Counted from the first letter of the stretch, positions 52,174 to 61,629 are shown. The stretch is 64,000 bases of DNA from Runella sp. MFBS21 (GCF_029433105.1 NZ_JARNTW010000007.1:1-64000), one strand, 5' to 3'. Made by a program: numbers and translations. The notes: generated by a model from the letters alone, not told the origin.

Positions 52174-53022
52174 ATGAAAACATTTCAAGTTCTTATTTTT
52201 TGTTTATTGACTCACTTCATTCAAGCGCAAAACAAATCATTGTTATGGGAAATATCGGGTAATGGCCTTTCGAAGCCTTCCTATCTTTATGGTACCATTC
52301 ATTTGATTTGTCCGAATGATTATTTCTTGACTGATTCGACTAAGGCTGCTTTTGCAAAAACCGATCAAGTATATCTTGAACTTGACATGGATGACCCTAG
52401 CATGATGTCGAAAATGATGAAGACGGCGATGTTTACGGATGGCAAAAAGCTCAAAGATTATCTTTCGGCGGATGATTATACGTTATTGAATGATTTTTTT
52501 AAACAAAAAATGGGAATGGGACTTGACCAGATGAATGGCATGAAGCCATTTACGGTGATGTCGATGTTGTACATGACCCTATTGTCTTGTCAACCACAGT
52601 CCTATGAATTAGTGTTTACGCAGATGGCTTCCAATGCAAAAAAAGAAATGCTAGGCCTCGAAACCGTTGAATTTCAAATGAGTATTTTTGACCAAATACC
52701 TTACGAAAAGCAGGCTGCATTACTAGCCGATATGGTCCGAAAAAAAGAAGAGTCTGCAAAAGAATTTGGGCAGATGGTAGCACTTTATAAAGCTCAGGAT
52801 GTAGAAGGGCTACTGAAAGTAATGGACAATAGTGAATGGGATTTTAATGGCTATGAAGATATTTTACTGGCCAATCGTAATGCGGCATGGATACCTATCA
52901 TGGAAAAAGCAATGGAAACAAAACCTACCTTTTTTGCGGTCGGAGCAGGGCATTTGGGTGGAGAAAAGGGGGTATTGAGTTTATTGAAAAAACAAGGGTT
53001 TGTGGTGAGGCCTGTATTGTAA
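52174..53022 (+). CDS. TraB/GumN-family exported protein
   Basis: 282 residues. Signal peptide 1-18 (ends HFIQAQ). The domain starts LLWEISGNGLSKPSYLYGTIH, where the GTIH motif and the later FAVGAGHLGGEKGVL are the two GX2H-type motifs of the family. TraB/GumN proteins are proposed metal-dependent proteases or chelator-type hydrolases related to the TIKI fold. It is probably periplasmic. No neighbour suggests a substrate. Confidence 0.88.
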   Translation: MKTFQVLIFCLLTHFIQAQNKSLLWEISGNGLSKPSYLYGTIHLICPNDYFLTDSTKAAFAKTDQVYLELDMDDPSMMSKMMKTAMFTDGKKLKDYLSADDYTLLNDFFKQKMGMGLDQMNGMKPFTVMSMLYMTLLSCQPQSYELVFTQMASNAKKEMLGLETVEFQMSIFDQIPYEKQAALLADMVRKKEESAKEFGQMVALYKAQDVEGLLKVMDNSEWDFNGYEDILLANRNAAWIPIMEKAMETKPTFFAVGAGHLGGEKGVLSLLKKQGFVVRPVL

Positions 53023-53509
53023 TAGCAGATTAACCAACGCCTTTTATTTTCGTATTTTTATCAATTATTTTGAGTTATCCTTAGACTAGTAGGTTATGTT
53101 TTTTTAATAATACTATTTTTGATCCAAATGAGAGTTTAAAGGTGTTTATTTTCAATGATATAGATAAATAAGTATAGTATGGGGTAATTATAAAAGACCA
53201 AATAAATAGTTAAGGTTTTATTGATTTTACAAAAATTACTGGCAAAAGTATAAAATGGGATTTTTTGATATTTGGAGGAAATAAGGATAAAGCAATCTTG
53301 GAGTTTTTGCTAGCTCACATTTACAAGTCAAAGGTTTGTATATTTATTAGAAAAAAAATACTGGATTTTGAAAAATCGGTTATAATTTTACGTCGTGACT
53401 AATCTTACTAAGGTTGAAAGGAGCCTGAGTTTTCCAATGGTTTGAATAAGAGTAAAATCCTACTACTGTAGGTGTCTAAGAATGTCAAGTGTATTTTAAA
53501 ATTAAATAT
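53023..53509. other. AT-rich upstream region of the five-gene operon
   Basis: Very AT-rich, with no open frame of note. TAATTTTA at 53383-53390 resembles a -7 box, and a small hairpin CCTAC/GTAGG lies at 53459-53472. It probably contains the operon promoter. Confidence 0.4.
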
Positions 53510-55714
53510 ATGTCTAAACTTTACGTCATTTTTTTATTTTTTATTTGTTTTAATTCCTATACTCAAAAAGTTGATTTAGATGCTTTGCCTATCGAAGTGT
53601 CTTATGTGTCGTATCCCAAACGGCCTTTTCCTCCAGAGTACACTACCTATTCGGTAGAATACGACATTCCTGCAAATGTAGCTACTCAATTAGGAATCTC
53701 TGCCCCTCAACTTAAATCAAGTTGCTGCAAGATGTCTGGTTATAAAGACGTTAATAGAGGCGGCCACTTTATGGTGCGAATTGGCCTAGAAACCCCTACT
53801 TATGGAAATGTGAAAGAGCTAACTTCAACTTACAAAGTGAAGGATCAGTCAGGAAAAGAAGTCCAAAAAACTAGTTACTATATTTCATTTAATTATGCTT
53901 TTCAGGCAAATATCGTAATTATGGACTACAAACAAGCTATTATTGGGAAGTTCACCAATATTTCTAGGGTAAGTAATGAAGGAAAAACGCAAGAATTTAG
54001 TACGTCTGCTCAAATGAAAGAGTATTGGTCTAAAAATGCTATGACTTTGATAGTACCTCTTTGGAAGAAATTACTTAATGATAATATCGTACAGGCAGGA
54101 TATATATTAAATTCTGATTATGGCTATCATAATGTATCGAAAGAAAAAGCAAAATTGTGGATTCTTGATTCTAAGAAACATCCAGAGTTTGAAGCTTTTC
54201 AACAGCACTATGAAACTATAAAAACGGCTTTTGGAGGAATGACCCCCTCCACTCCTCTTGATAAAAGTAGCTTGAATTCTGCTATCACTTATTTTGAGTC
54301 TCTTCCTAGTAAATACAGCGCAGATGAAAAATCGGATCGAAAAATTCGTTATGCTGCCTATTTTAATTTAGGGGTTATTTATTACTGGCTAGAAGACTTT
54401 GAAAATGCTGCTAAAAATGCGGATTTACTTGTTAAAAATGATTATGATAAAAGTGATGGAACTAGTTTGCTGAGCTCAATTGAAAGGGTAAAAGCTTCTT
54501 TGGCAGCAAACAATGCTCCCAATCGTCATATGGTTAGAGATATTGCCAATGCTACACCCCCTGCTTCGGCAGAGTGGGGAGGTACTCAAGCGGCGGCGGT
54601 TCCGTCGGCGGCGTTGGATGAAGACGATTTGAGGTATGGCGAAAATAATGCCCAATTGGGTGGAGCACCTTCTCAAAAAGCAGCTGAAGATAAGAAAGCA
54701 CAGACTGCTTATGAAATACAAAATATAATGGATCAAATAGACGATCTTGTAGAAAATATAAAGAAACGTAATGCTGATTTGAAGGTTCAGATAAAAGCGT
54801 TGGATGAAGAGATTGCCAAAGATTCTACCAATGCAAAGCTGTATTATACGCGTGGAGTAAAACGCCGAAGCCTTGCACCTTATGAGAAAGGACATTGGGA
54901 GGGAGTGGTAAAAGATTTCCAAAAAGCGTCAACTCTTAAACCCAAAGATGAAGATTATTTGTTTGATTATGCCTTAATTTTAGGAAATGTAGGAAGGCAT
55001 GAAGAGGCTATTAAGGAGTATGATAGACTGATTGCGTTGAAGCCTAAGCACGTCAAAGCGTTTCAGAATAAAGCCAATCTTTTGCAGTATTTAGGACGCT
55101 ATCCACAGTCTATAGAAGCCTCTAATCGCGCCTTAGAACTGGATTCTAAAAATTTTGACGCAATGATGTTACGAGGCTTCACCTATTATTATATGGATAA
55201 ATATGAGGACGCACTTCGTGATTTTGAGGCAGCTATTCCACTCAATTTAAAATCAGGCTATGCTCATGCGGCCAAAGGCTACGTCAAAAATGCCCAAGGC
55301 AAATTTGAAGAGGCAATTCCTTATTTTGACAAATCGGCACAAATTGAGCCTAAACAAGCAAGACCCTACGCCAACAAAGCTTTTTCACTAGGTAATTTAA
55401 ATAAAATGGACGAAGCAAAAAAACAAATTGCTGAGGCCATTAAGTTAGGACCTACCTACGGTAACGCCTATTACATCCGTGCTTGGTTGAACTTAAAGGA
55501 AAAAAATTATGAAGCCGTATATGCGGATGTGAAAAAATGCCTAGACTATAGATTTCCCGAAAGATATAAACCTTGGACGGTACTAGGAGAAGCATACATG
55601 GAAATGGGAGAATATGATAAGGCTAAAGAAATGTTTGAACAAGCACTTGCTATGAAAAAGAATTACGCTCCTGCACTTCAAGGTCAAGCCAACCTCTTAA
55701 AAATAAAAAAATAA
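53510..55714 (+). CDS. Exported TPR protein, first gene of five-gene operon
   Basis: 734 residues from the ATG at 53510 (MSKLYVIFLFFICFNSYTQ), giving a signal peptide. Residues ~25-210 form a beta-rich N-terminal domain I do not recognise, with a Cys-Cys pair in KSSCCKMSGYK. A Pro/Ala-rich and coiled-coil linker (AEDKKAQTAYEIQNIMDQID) leads to at least seven tetratricopeptide repeats from about residue 440, with typical units such as HEEAIKEYDRLIALKPKHVK. TPRs suggest a scaffold for the other operon products. The stop overlaps the next ATG by one base (TAATG). Confidence 0.82.
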   Translation: MSKLYVIFLFFICFNSYTQKVDLDALPIEVSYVSYPKRPFPPEYTTYSVEYDIPANVATQLGISAPQLKSSCCKMSGYKDVNRGGHFMVRIGLETPTYGNVKELTSTYKVKDQSGKEVQKTSYYISFNYAFQANIVIMDYKQAIIGKFTNISRVSNEGKTQEFSTSAQMKEYWSKNAMTLIVPLWKKLLNDNIVQAGYILNSDYGYHNVSKEKAKLWILDSKKHPEFEAFQQHYETIKTAFGGMTPSTPLDKSSLNSAITYFESLPSKYSADEKSDRKIRYAAYFNLGVIYYWLEDFENAAKNADLLVKNDYDKSDGTSLLSSIERVKASLAANNAPNRHMVRDIANATPPASAEWGGTQAAAVPSAALDEDDLRYGENNAQLGGAPSQKAAEDKKAQTAYEIQNIMDQIDDLVENIKKRNADLKVQIKALDEEIAKDSTNAKLYYTRGVKRRSLAPYEKGHWEGVVKDFQKASTLKPKDEDYLFDYALILGNVGRHEEAIKEYDRLIALKPKHVKAFQNKANLLQYLGRYPQSIEASNRALELDSKNFDAMMLRGFTYYYMDKYEDALRDFEAAIPLNLKSGYAHAAKGYVKNAQGKFEEAIPYFDKSAQIEPKQARPYANKAFSLGNLNKMDEAKKQIAEAIKLGPTYGNAYYIRAWLNLKEKNYEAVYADVKKCLDYRFPERYKPWTVLGEAYMEMGEYDKAKEMFEQALAMKKNYAPALQGQANLLKIKK

Positions 55715-56202
55715 TGAACTTCGGTCGGCTTAATTTTAAAAAGACAATTCATAACTCCCTAACTTGGTTGATGATTTTAGCCACTATATTGAGCGGCTGT
55801 AAACGAACTCCTTTAAGTACTGGTGTGGTGTTATTATCAGAAAATGCACCTGGGGTAATTGTAATAGAAGCTTTAGGAAGCGGGATCGGAATGCCATCAA
55901 TTGAACAAAATGCCAAACAAAATGCCTTTGATATACTGCTATTTCAAGGACTCTCCTCTGCGTCTGTTTCAGCATATCGGCTACCATTGGTTTCTAATCA
56001 GAATAGTATTGGTAACTTTACAAATGATTTTTTCACAAATAAAAAATATGAACCTTTTGTAAGCCAAATAACACAAGTATCAAAACCGCGTCGGCTAAAT
56101 TCAGAAAATAAACTATCTCTTCGATTTAGAATGACTATCAACTATGATGCTCTACGACGCTATTTAGAAAATCAAAACATAATCCGCAAATTCGGTTATT
56201 AA
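55714..56202 (+). CDS. Lipoprotein with LPP20/FlgP-like features
   Basis: 162 residues. A hydrophobic segment ends ILSGC (lipobox), followed by KRTPLST. The mature part has GVIVIEALGSGIGMPSIEQN, then AKQNAFDILLFQG, and ends with LSLRFRMTINYDALRRYL. That order (short beta strand with Gly pairs, Ala-rich helix, C-terminal strand and helix) resembles LPP20/FlgP outer-membrane lipoproteins; this is an inference by eye. It is translationally coupled to the TPR gene and 4 bp from the next gene. Confidence 0.65.
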   Translation: MNFGRLNFKKTIHNSLTWLMILATILSGCKRTPLSTGVVLLSENAPGVIVIEALGSGIGMPSIEQNAKQNAFDILLFQGLSSASVSAYRLPLVSNQNSIGNFTNDFFTNKKYEPFVSQITQVSKPRRLNSENKLSLRFRMTINYDALRRYLENQNIIRKFGY

Positions 56203-56206
56203 TCGT

Positions 56207-57157
56207 ATGAGATATATTGTTATTCTAATATGGGGAATCCTTCATAACCTTAATTCACTGGGGCAATACACTCAAAAAAAAAGTAATGAAGTTCAAAATT
56301 TCGATAATACCTTAAGGGAAGATTCTCTTAAAAAGAAGCTAGTAACTCAGCCTACTATCATGGTTTTCCCGATGTTTAAGGAAGGACAAAATTTGCGTGA
56401 AGTGGTAGAAAATGATGCCAATAGCCGTATTGTGATGACTAAAGTCAAAGAACTATTTGACAAAAGAGGATATTCTACCGTAGATTTTTTATCAAAAGCT
56501 CGAAATTTAGCCCTTAATGAGGTGCTTACCTCTGAAAATCAATCAGATATCAAAACTCAAATTATAAGTGGGTCAGGGGCAGACATTTGTGTTGAGGTGG
56601 AGTATGTGTTTAGTGAAACGGCCAACGGAAACGAGCTTTCTGTTACGTTAAATGCTTACGAATCATCTACTTCCATGACTCTGTCAAGCAAAGTCGGAAA
56701 TAGTGGCAAATTTTATACGCAAGATATGGGCCGGCTAATTAATAGAGCAATAGATCCTATTTCTGAAGATTTTTTGAATGTAATGCAGCAAAAATTCAAC
56801 GATATTGTTGAAAATGGTCGCTATCTAAGCCTAGAGTTTAGTTTGGCAGAAAGCGCAGATTTTGATATGACTACAGAAATCGGGGTAGAAGCCTTACCTT
56901 TATCAGATGTATTAGAGGAGTGGGTTGCTACCAATACTAAGAGTTATCATATTCAAGGTGTTACAAGTTTAAAAACTATATTTGATGTAATAAGAGTATC
57001 GCGTCACGATATTCAGGGTAGACCACTAACCACTACTCGGTATGCTCTTGATATTATGAGGTTCTGTAATCAGCTATCATTGGCCAATAAAAAAGATAGA
57101 AAATTAAAAGCAGAACGCCTCATTAAAGGAAATACTATTTTAATGACTCTCAAGTAA
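56207..57157 (+). CDS. Exported DUF6175-like protein
   Basis: 316 residues with a short signal peptide (ends LGQ). The part from about residue 48, PTIMVFPMFKEGQNLREVVE, then RIVMTKVKELFDKRGYSTVD, ISGSGADICVEVEY and DFLNVMQQKFNDIVENG, matches what I know as DUF6175, found in Bacteroidota beside CsgG-like proteins. The alternating strand/helix order is close to the CsgG/TolB-N fold (a short-lived GADxYVEVE motif where CsgG has GAxYIVxG). The function is unknown. Confidence 0.72.
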   Translation: MRYIVILIWGILHNLNSLGQYTQKKSNEVQNFDNTLREDSLKKKLVTQPTIMVFPMFKEGQNLREVVENDANSRIVMTKVKELFDKRGYSTVDFLSKARNLALNEVLTSENQSDIKTQIISGSGADICVEVEYVFSETANGNELSVTLNAYESSTSMTLSSKVGNSGKFYTQDMGRLINRAIDPISEDFLNVMQQKFNDIVENGRYLSLEFSLAESADFDMTTEIGVEALPLSDVLEEWVATNTKSYHIQGVTSLKTIFDVIRVSRHDIQGRPLTTTRYALDIMRFCNQLSLANKKDRKLKAERLIKGNTILMTLK

Positions 57158-57179
57158 AAACATTTGTTTACGATAAATT

Positions 57180-58067
57180 ATGAAAAAATTAAGTGCCTTC
57201 TTTATTTTATGGGTAATGTCGTTAAGTATTTATGCCCAAAATGAAAAGATTGTGATAGGTATTCCCTCTTTTGGACATGCAGAGTACATTGAGGAAAAAT
57301 ACGTTACGGAACTTACCGAAATTGTTTCTAATGAATTTGTTAAATCTAAACGCTTTACAATTGTAGATAGAACAAAATTAGATGTTGTAGCTAATGAAAG
57401 AGAACTGCAAAAAACTGAAGACTTTATAGATAGTAAAGTAGTGGCTCAAGGCAAAACTTTAGGCGCTCAATACATTGTTGCAGGGCATATGGTATCTATT
57501 GGTACAAATAAATCTTTTTCAGCCGAATACCAACAATATGTTACAGTAGCGAGAGTGATTTTTTCACTCAAAATGATTGATGTTGAAACTGGAGAGGTTG
57601 TCTATGCCGAAACTTTTGGAAAAGGTAATTCAAGTGGGGCTTCGGGATCTTATTTCTCCGCACCTACTACATGCGATATGCCTGGCTCGGGATTATCGAC
57701 AGCAGCAGCTATCAAACAAGGTATAAGTAATATAGGATGTGGAGTAAGTCAATGGTTACGAAAAATATTCCCATACATGGCCTCCATTGCCGAAATCCAA
57801 GATTTACACAAAAGAAAAGGGGCACAAACAGTTTTGATCACTGCGGGCAAATCATTGGGTGTCACTTCAGGTAAAAAGCTAAAAGTAGTGGAGTTGATGA
57901 AAATTAATGTGGACGGGAAAGAGCTTATTAGACAGAAAGAAATAGGTTCGTTGTGGGTTAAGAAAGTGGAAGACGATAATTTTTCTGTATGTGATGTATG
58001 GTCAGGGGGAGAAGAAATTGCCGAAAAAATGCAACAAAAAGTGCCTCTAAAAGTAATCATACAATGA
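57180..58067 (+). CDS. CsgG-like exported protein
   Basis: 295 residues. The signal peptide ends SIYAQ, with no lipobox Cys, unlike true CsgG. Residues ~24-170 show the CsgG/HfaB pattern: VIGIPSFGH, VSNEFVKSKRFTIVDRTKLD, KTLGAQYIVAGHMVSIG, and the LKMIDVETGEVVYAET strand. A C-terminal ~100-residue beta domain follows (KSLGVTSGKKLKVVELM). CsgG forms secretion pores; shorter relatives such as FlgO are outer-membrane-associated ring parts. The last four bases overlap the next start (ATGA). Confidence 0.78.
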   Translation: MKKLSAFFILWVMSLSIYAQNEKIVIGIPSFGHAEYIEEKYVTELTEIVSNEFVKSKRFTIVDRTKLDVVANERELQKTEDFIDSKVVAQGKTLGAQYIVAGHMVSIGTNKSFSAEYQQYVTVARVIFSLKMIDVETGEVVYAETFGKGNSSGASGSYFSAPTTCDMPGSGLSTAAAIKQGISNIGCGVSQWLRKIFPYMASIAEIQDLHKRKGAQTVLITAGKSLGVTSGKKLKVVELMKINVDGKELIRQKEIGSLWVKKVEDDNFSVCDVWSGGEEIAEKMQQKVPLKVIIQ

Positions 58068-59029
58068 AATATTTTCTAGCATCCCTATTAATTTTATCTA
58101 ACCTATTCCTAGCTTCACAAGCTCAAAATTCTTCTGTCAATGAAAAAAATATATTTGGCAAAATGACTTTAGCTGTTGTGATGCCTTCGTATGTGGAAGG
58201 ATTGGACGATAGTCATCTAGAAAAATTAAAAAGTTCGATTATTGAAATCCTAACTTCTAATGGGCTAGCATCTTTTCAATCTCAAAATCATTTAGTTCTT
58301 TACCCCACTATTCGGCTCTTAGATGAGCGTAATGTGAATGCGGGGGTGCAAAACATGACATTGATTGAAGCTGAAATAAGTCTTTTTATTAAACAACCTG
58401 ACAACAATACTCTCTTTGCTACAATTACAAAAAAGCTTAGAGGTAGTGGAAGAACTCGTGTTTTAGCGCTTAATAATATGCTAGATAGAATTAATAAAGA
58501 TAATGAGAACTATGCTGTTTTTATTGAAAAAGGTAAGCAAAAAGCTATTAATTATTATAATAGCAATTGTGAACGGATTATTGAACAGGCCGAAAATTTT
58601 TCTAAAACAAATCAATTTATTGAAGCTCTAAATTTGTTATTTAGTATTCCTGACGAAACGAGTTGCTTTCAGAAGATTAAGCCTATGACGATAGAAATAT
58701 TTAAGTCATATCAGGCTCAAACCTGCCAGAAAATGCTACAAGATGCTAAAGCAAAATTAGCTAATCGACAATTTGAGGAAGCATTATCAATAATAGGTCA
58801 AATAGATCCTCAAGCTCCGTGTGCACCACAGACAAATGAGTTGATCATTAAAGCCACTCAGGAAACTTCTCAAGAAAATAAATCTCAATGGGAGACCTTA
58901 CAAAAATTATTTGCTGACAGCAGCCAATTAGAACGTTATCGACTTCAACTTATCAATGATTTACTTACAAAGCGTTATGGTGGGATGTCTTTTTATGACT
59001 ATTCTCGTTTAAATCAAAATAATAAATAG
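58064..59029 (+). CDS. Unknown exported protein, last gene of the operon
   Basis: 321 residues from the ATG at 58064, which overlaps the previous stop. MKYFLASLLILSNLFLASQAQ is a signal peptide. The N-terminal ~130 residues are alpha/beta with KMTLAVVMPSYVEGLDDSHL. From about 165 a helical part carries two imperfect ~38-residue repeats, each starting near a Cys (CERIIEQAENFSKTNQFIEA and CQKMLQDAKAKLANRQFEEA) and containing a second Cys, like TPR hairpins. It could bind the other operon products. I do not recognise the family. Confidence 0.7.
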   Translation: MKYFLASLLILSNLFLASQAQNSSVNEKNIFGKMTLAVVMPSYVEGLDDSHLEKLKSSIIEILTSNGLASFQSQNHLVLYPTIRLLDERNVNAGVQNMTLIEAEISLFIKQPDNNTLFATITKKLRGSGRTRVLALNNMLDRINKDNENYAVFIEKGKQKAINYYNSNCERIIEQAENFSKTNQFIEALNLLFSIPDETSCFQKIKPMTIEIFKSYQAQTCQKMLQDAKAKLANRQFEEALSIIGQIDPQAPCAPQTNELIIKATQETSQENKSQWETLQKLFADSSQLERYRLQLINDLLTKRYGGMSFYDYSRLNQNNK

Positions 59030-59080
59030 GGGTCTTAGTTAGTCTTGTGAGCCTATTATTTATCATTAAGTTCCAATTTT

Positions 59081-59115
59081 GCTGTCTCTAAGACGCAAAG
59101 CGTCTTAGAGACAGC
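59081..59115. terminator. Strong hairpin between convergent units
   Basis: The 16-bp perfect stem GCTGTCTCTAAGACGC (59081-59096) / 59100-59115 has a 3-base loop. It lacks a T-run, so it may act as an RNA 3'-end stabiliser or factor-dependent terminator. Confidence 0.65.
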
Positions 59116-59128
59116 AATCATATCATTC

Positions 59129-60058
59129 TTAAATCTTTTGGAGCCAAGCGGCAAGGTCCATAAGCCAAGCTACGCCTATGTGGACGATGATACCTCCCCA
59201 TATACTGCGCGTTTGAAAGGCAAGTACTCCCAATATATATCCACCAAAAACAGACCCGATAGTTTCTCCGAGAGGTTTGCCAAAGTGCAAAGCTGCATAG
59301 CAAACAACCATGGATATGATACTACCTCTTCCCAATAAGTGGGACATCCCAATCACCATAAAACCTCTGAACATAAGCTCAGTAGATACGAAATCAAACC
59401 CATAAAACAATTCATAAATCAAAGTGGTGAGTAGGGGTGAAACTCCAAAAAACTCATCGGCGTTGGAGTCTTCGTAGGAAGGGTAGGAGCTTAAAAAATC
59501 TGCTTGAAAAGAAGCCCAGATTATGAGAGGTATCATCAATACCACCAATAATAAATAAGGCTTTAAAGCATGCCATTTAGGAAGAAAACCGTAGAAAAAA
59601 TGCCATTGGGAATCAAATGTGCTGTAAAATATAAATAAAGGAACAAATACTGTGAGGAGAGAGGAGATATTGGTAAAACAATGAAAAGCATAGTTGTAAA
59701 TAGCTCCCTTAAATATCGATTGACTCCAATGGTGATAAGCATAAAAACCACCATCTATCCCAAGGATTGCTAAGATGAAAAGACTGTAGACCCAAAAACG
59801 TGGATTTTGTAAACGCCACCATTCTTTGCGAAAGGCGACCCAAATCAATAAGCTACCATAGTAAGAAAATGCATATAACAGAAAATACCAAAACATACGT
59901 AATGGCCTGCCACGGTAACTATCAATAATGCCTTTTTCGAGATTGACGCTATAATTGAAGAAAATAATAAGAAAAAGAAATAAGGCAATGCCCATATAAA
60001 CATCCCAGCGAAAATCGGCTTGGAAATGTGTCCTGATAGCTTGCCAAATCGCTTTCAT
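59129..60058 (-). CDS. CPBP-family intramembrane protease (CAAX-like)
   Basis: 309 residues from the ATG at 60058, one base after the murQ stop; a longer frame to 60088 overlaps murQ. About eight membrane helices. The CPBP core is near the C-terminus: STELMFRGFMV has the motif-1 Glu and Arg, although the usual Glu-Glu is Thr-Glu here. AALHFGKPLG gives motif 2, and GGIIVHIGVAWLMD holds the last His. Bacterial members modify or process membrane peptides. Its coupling to murQ looks like an operon of convenience. Confidence 0.8.
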   Translation of the reverse strand: MKAIWQAIRTHFQADFRWDVYMGIALFLFLIIFFNYSVNLEKGIIDSYRGRPLRMFWYFLLYAFSYYGSLLIWVAFRKEWWRLQNPRFWVYSLFILAILGIDGGFYAYHHWSQSIFKGAIYNYAFHCFTNISSLLTVFVPLFIFYSTFDSQWHFFYGFLPKWHALKPYLLLVVLMIPLIIWASFQADFLSSYPSYEDSNADEFFGVSPLLTTLIYELFYGFDFVSTELMFRGFMVIGMSHLLGRGSIISMVVCYAALHFGKPLGETIGSVFGGYILGVLAFQTRSIWGGIIVHIGVAWLMDLAAWLQKI

Positions 60059-60059
60059 A

Positions 60060-60872
60060 TTAAGGTTTTCGGCCTGCTTCAACGGCATTCCGCACGCTAC
60101 CGTGGGTATCTAAAAGGCCCTGAGCTTCTTCAATGCTTAAATAGGGAAGTTCTTCTCTTACCATTCTTATAGCACGCTGTACAAGCTTATAATTGGTCAT
60201 TTGCATATCGACCATCTTATTGCCTTTTACCCGTCCGAGCTGTATCATTACGGATGTAGAAATCATATTGAGAGCGAGTTTTTGGGCGGTACCTGCTTTC
60301 ATGCGAGTGCTACCAGTCACAAACTCCGGTCCTACCACTACTTCTACCGGAAACTCTGCTGCTGCGGCTACTGCAGAGCCAGTGTTACACACAATACAGC
60401 CTGTTAAGACACCCGCTTGGCGCGCTTTTTCAAGGCCACCAATGACATAAGGAGTACGACCCGAGGCGGCAATCCCAATTAAAGAATCTAGCTCATCGAT
60501 TTCGTATTCGAGAAGGTCAATCCATGCTTGGTTAGGATCATCTTCGGCATTTTCGACAGCTTTTCGGATGGCTTGGTCACCACCTGCCATGATACCAATC
60601 ACCAAATCAAAAGGTACACCATAGGTAGGGGGACATTCTGAGGCGTCTACTACACCCAGCCGACCGCTGGTACCTGCGCCTATGTAGAAAAGTCGACCCC
60701 CTTGCTTCATTCTAACCACAATTTTCTCTACAAGTGCCTCTATTTGTGGAATAGCTTTTTCTACGGCATAGGGCACAGTTTTGTCTTCATTGTTGATATT
60801 AGTTAACAGCTCTCTCACGCTCATGAGTTCGAGGTTATTATAGAGAGAGGTCGATTCGGTTGTAGATAGCAT
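60060..60872 (-). CDS. murQ: N-acetylmuramic acid 6-phosphate etherase
   Basis: Cleaves the lactyl ether of MurNAc 6-phosphate to GlcNAc 6-phosphate and D-lactate in peptidoglycan recycling. 270 residues with a SIS domain: YIGAGTSGRLGVVDASECPP, GIMAGGDQAI, GIAASGRTPYV, and GSTRMKAGTAQKLALNM. The catalytic Glu lies in DASECPPTYG. The usual length is about 270-300. A NamZ-like exo-muramidase at 33285 could supply MurNAc. Confidence 0.95.
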   Translation of the reverse strand: MLSTTESTSLYNNLELMSVRELLTNINNEDKTVPYAVEKAIPQIEALVEKIVVRMKQGGRLFYIGAGTSGRLGVVDASECPPTYGVPFDLVIGIMAGGDQAIRKAVENAEDDPNQAWIDLLEYEIDELDSLIGIAASGRTPYVIGGLEKARQAGVLTGCIVCNTGSAVAAAAEFPVEVVVGPEFVTGSTRMKAGTAQKLALNMISTSVMIQLGRVKGNKMVDMQMTNYKLVQRAIRMVREELPYLSIEEAQGLLDTHGSVRNAVEAGRKP

Positions 60873-60944
60873 GTGCGTAAAAAATAAAGCAAATTTTTGA
60901 AAGTAAAATTCCTTTTGTCTTGATTAAGAACTTTACCTGAAAGA

Positions 60945-61607
60945 TTAATTAAGAGTGGCTATGACCGTAATACCGCCGGTGGTTTTGTCTTCCAAATTGA
61001 CATTGATAGTAGCATCAAGGGGTAAATAAATATCTACCCTAGAGCCAAATTTGATAAAACCCATCTCGGAGCCTTGACTTACTTGCTGTCCTTCTTTTAC
61101 ATACCAAACGATACGCTTGGCCAAAGCACCAGCAATCTGTCTAAACAAAACTTCTACGCCATTTGGTGATTGAATAACGGTAGTAGTGCGTTCATTTTCT
61201 GTACTTGATTTGGGGTGCCACGCTACCAGATATTTTCCTGGATGATATTTGAAATACTTAATGACTCCGCTGATAGGGTTCCAATTGATATGCACGTTGA
61301 TAGGCGACATAAAAATAGATACTTGACGTCGTGGCCCTTTAAAATATTCTGTTTCAACGACTTCTTCTATTACAACTACTTTGCCATCACAAGGCGCAAT
61401 GACGTGCTTGGGGTTGATAGGAGAGAGGCGAGTAGGTTTACGAAAAAACTGCACAATGATAAAAAAGAATATAATAGAGACTATCAGCCAAGTGGTAGTA
61501 AGCCATTCTATATCACCTAAAAAATTACGTAGGAGGGCATTGGTTCCTAATACAAACAGTGCCGCTAATCCAATACTAACAAAGCCTTCTTTATGAATAG
61601 TCATCAT
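60945..61607 (-). CDS. psd: Phosphatidylserine decarboxylase proenzyme
   Basis: Makes phosphatidylethanolamine at the membrane. 220 residues, the short Psd2-type (archaeal-like) form, with two N-terminal membrane helices (VSIGLAALFVL and LIVSIIFFFIIVQFF). Self-cleavage occurs at Gly188-Ser189 in GFIKFGSRVDIYLP, giving the pyruvoyl group at the Ser. NVHINWNPISG holds a conserved His. The start may be the first or second Met. Confidence 0.92.
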   Translation of the reverse strand: MMTIHKEGFVSIGLAALFVLGTNALLRNFLGDIEWLTTTWLIVSIIFFFIIVQFFRKPTRLSPINPKHVIAPCDGKVVVIEEVVETEYFKGPRRQVSIFMSPINVHINWNPISGVIKYFKYHPGKYLVAWHPKSSTENERTTTVIQSPNGVEVLFRQIAGALAKRIVWYVKEGQQVSQGSEMGFIKFGSRVDIYLPLDATINVNLEDKTTGGITVIATLN

Positions 61608-61629
61608 TCTTATACGTATAAAAAATAAA

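Noticed and set aside
54476-54922. 148-codon antisense frame rich in Phe, Tyr and Ile
   Set aside because: Complement of the Lys/Asp-rich linker of the TPR gene, which explains its composition.
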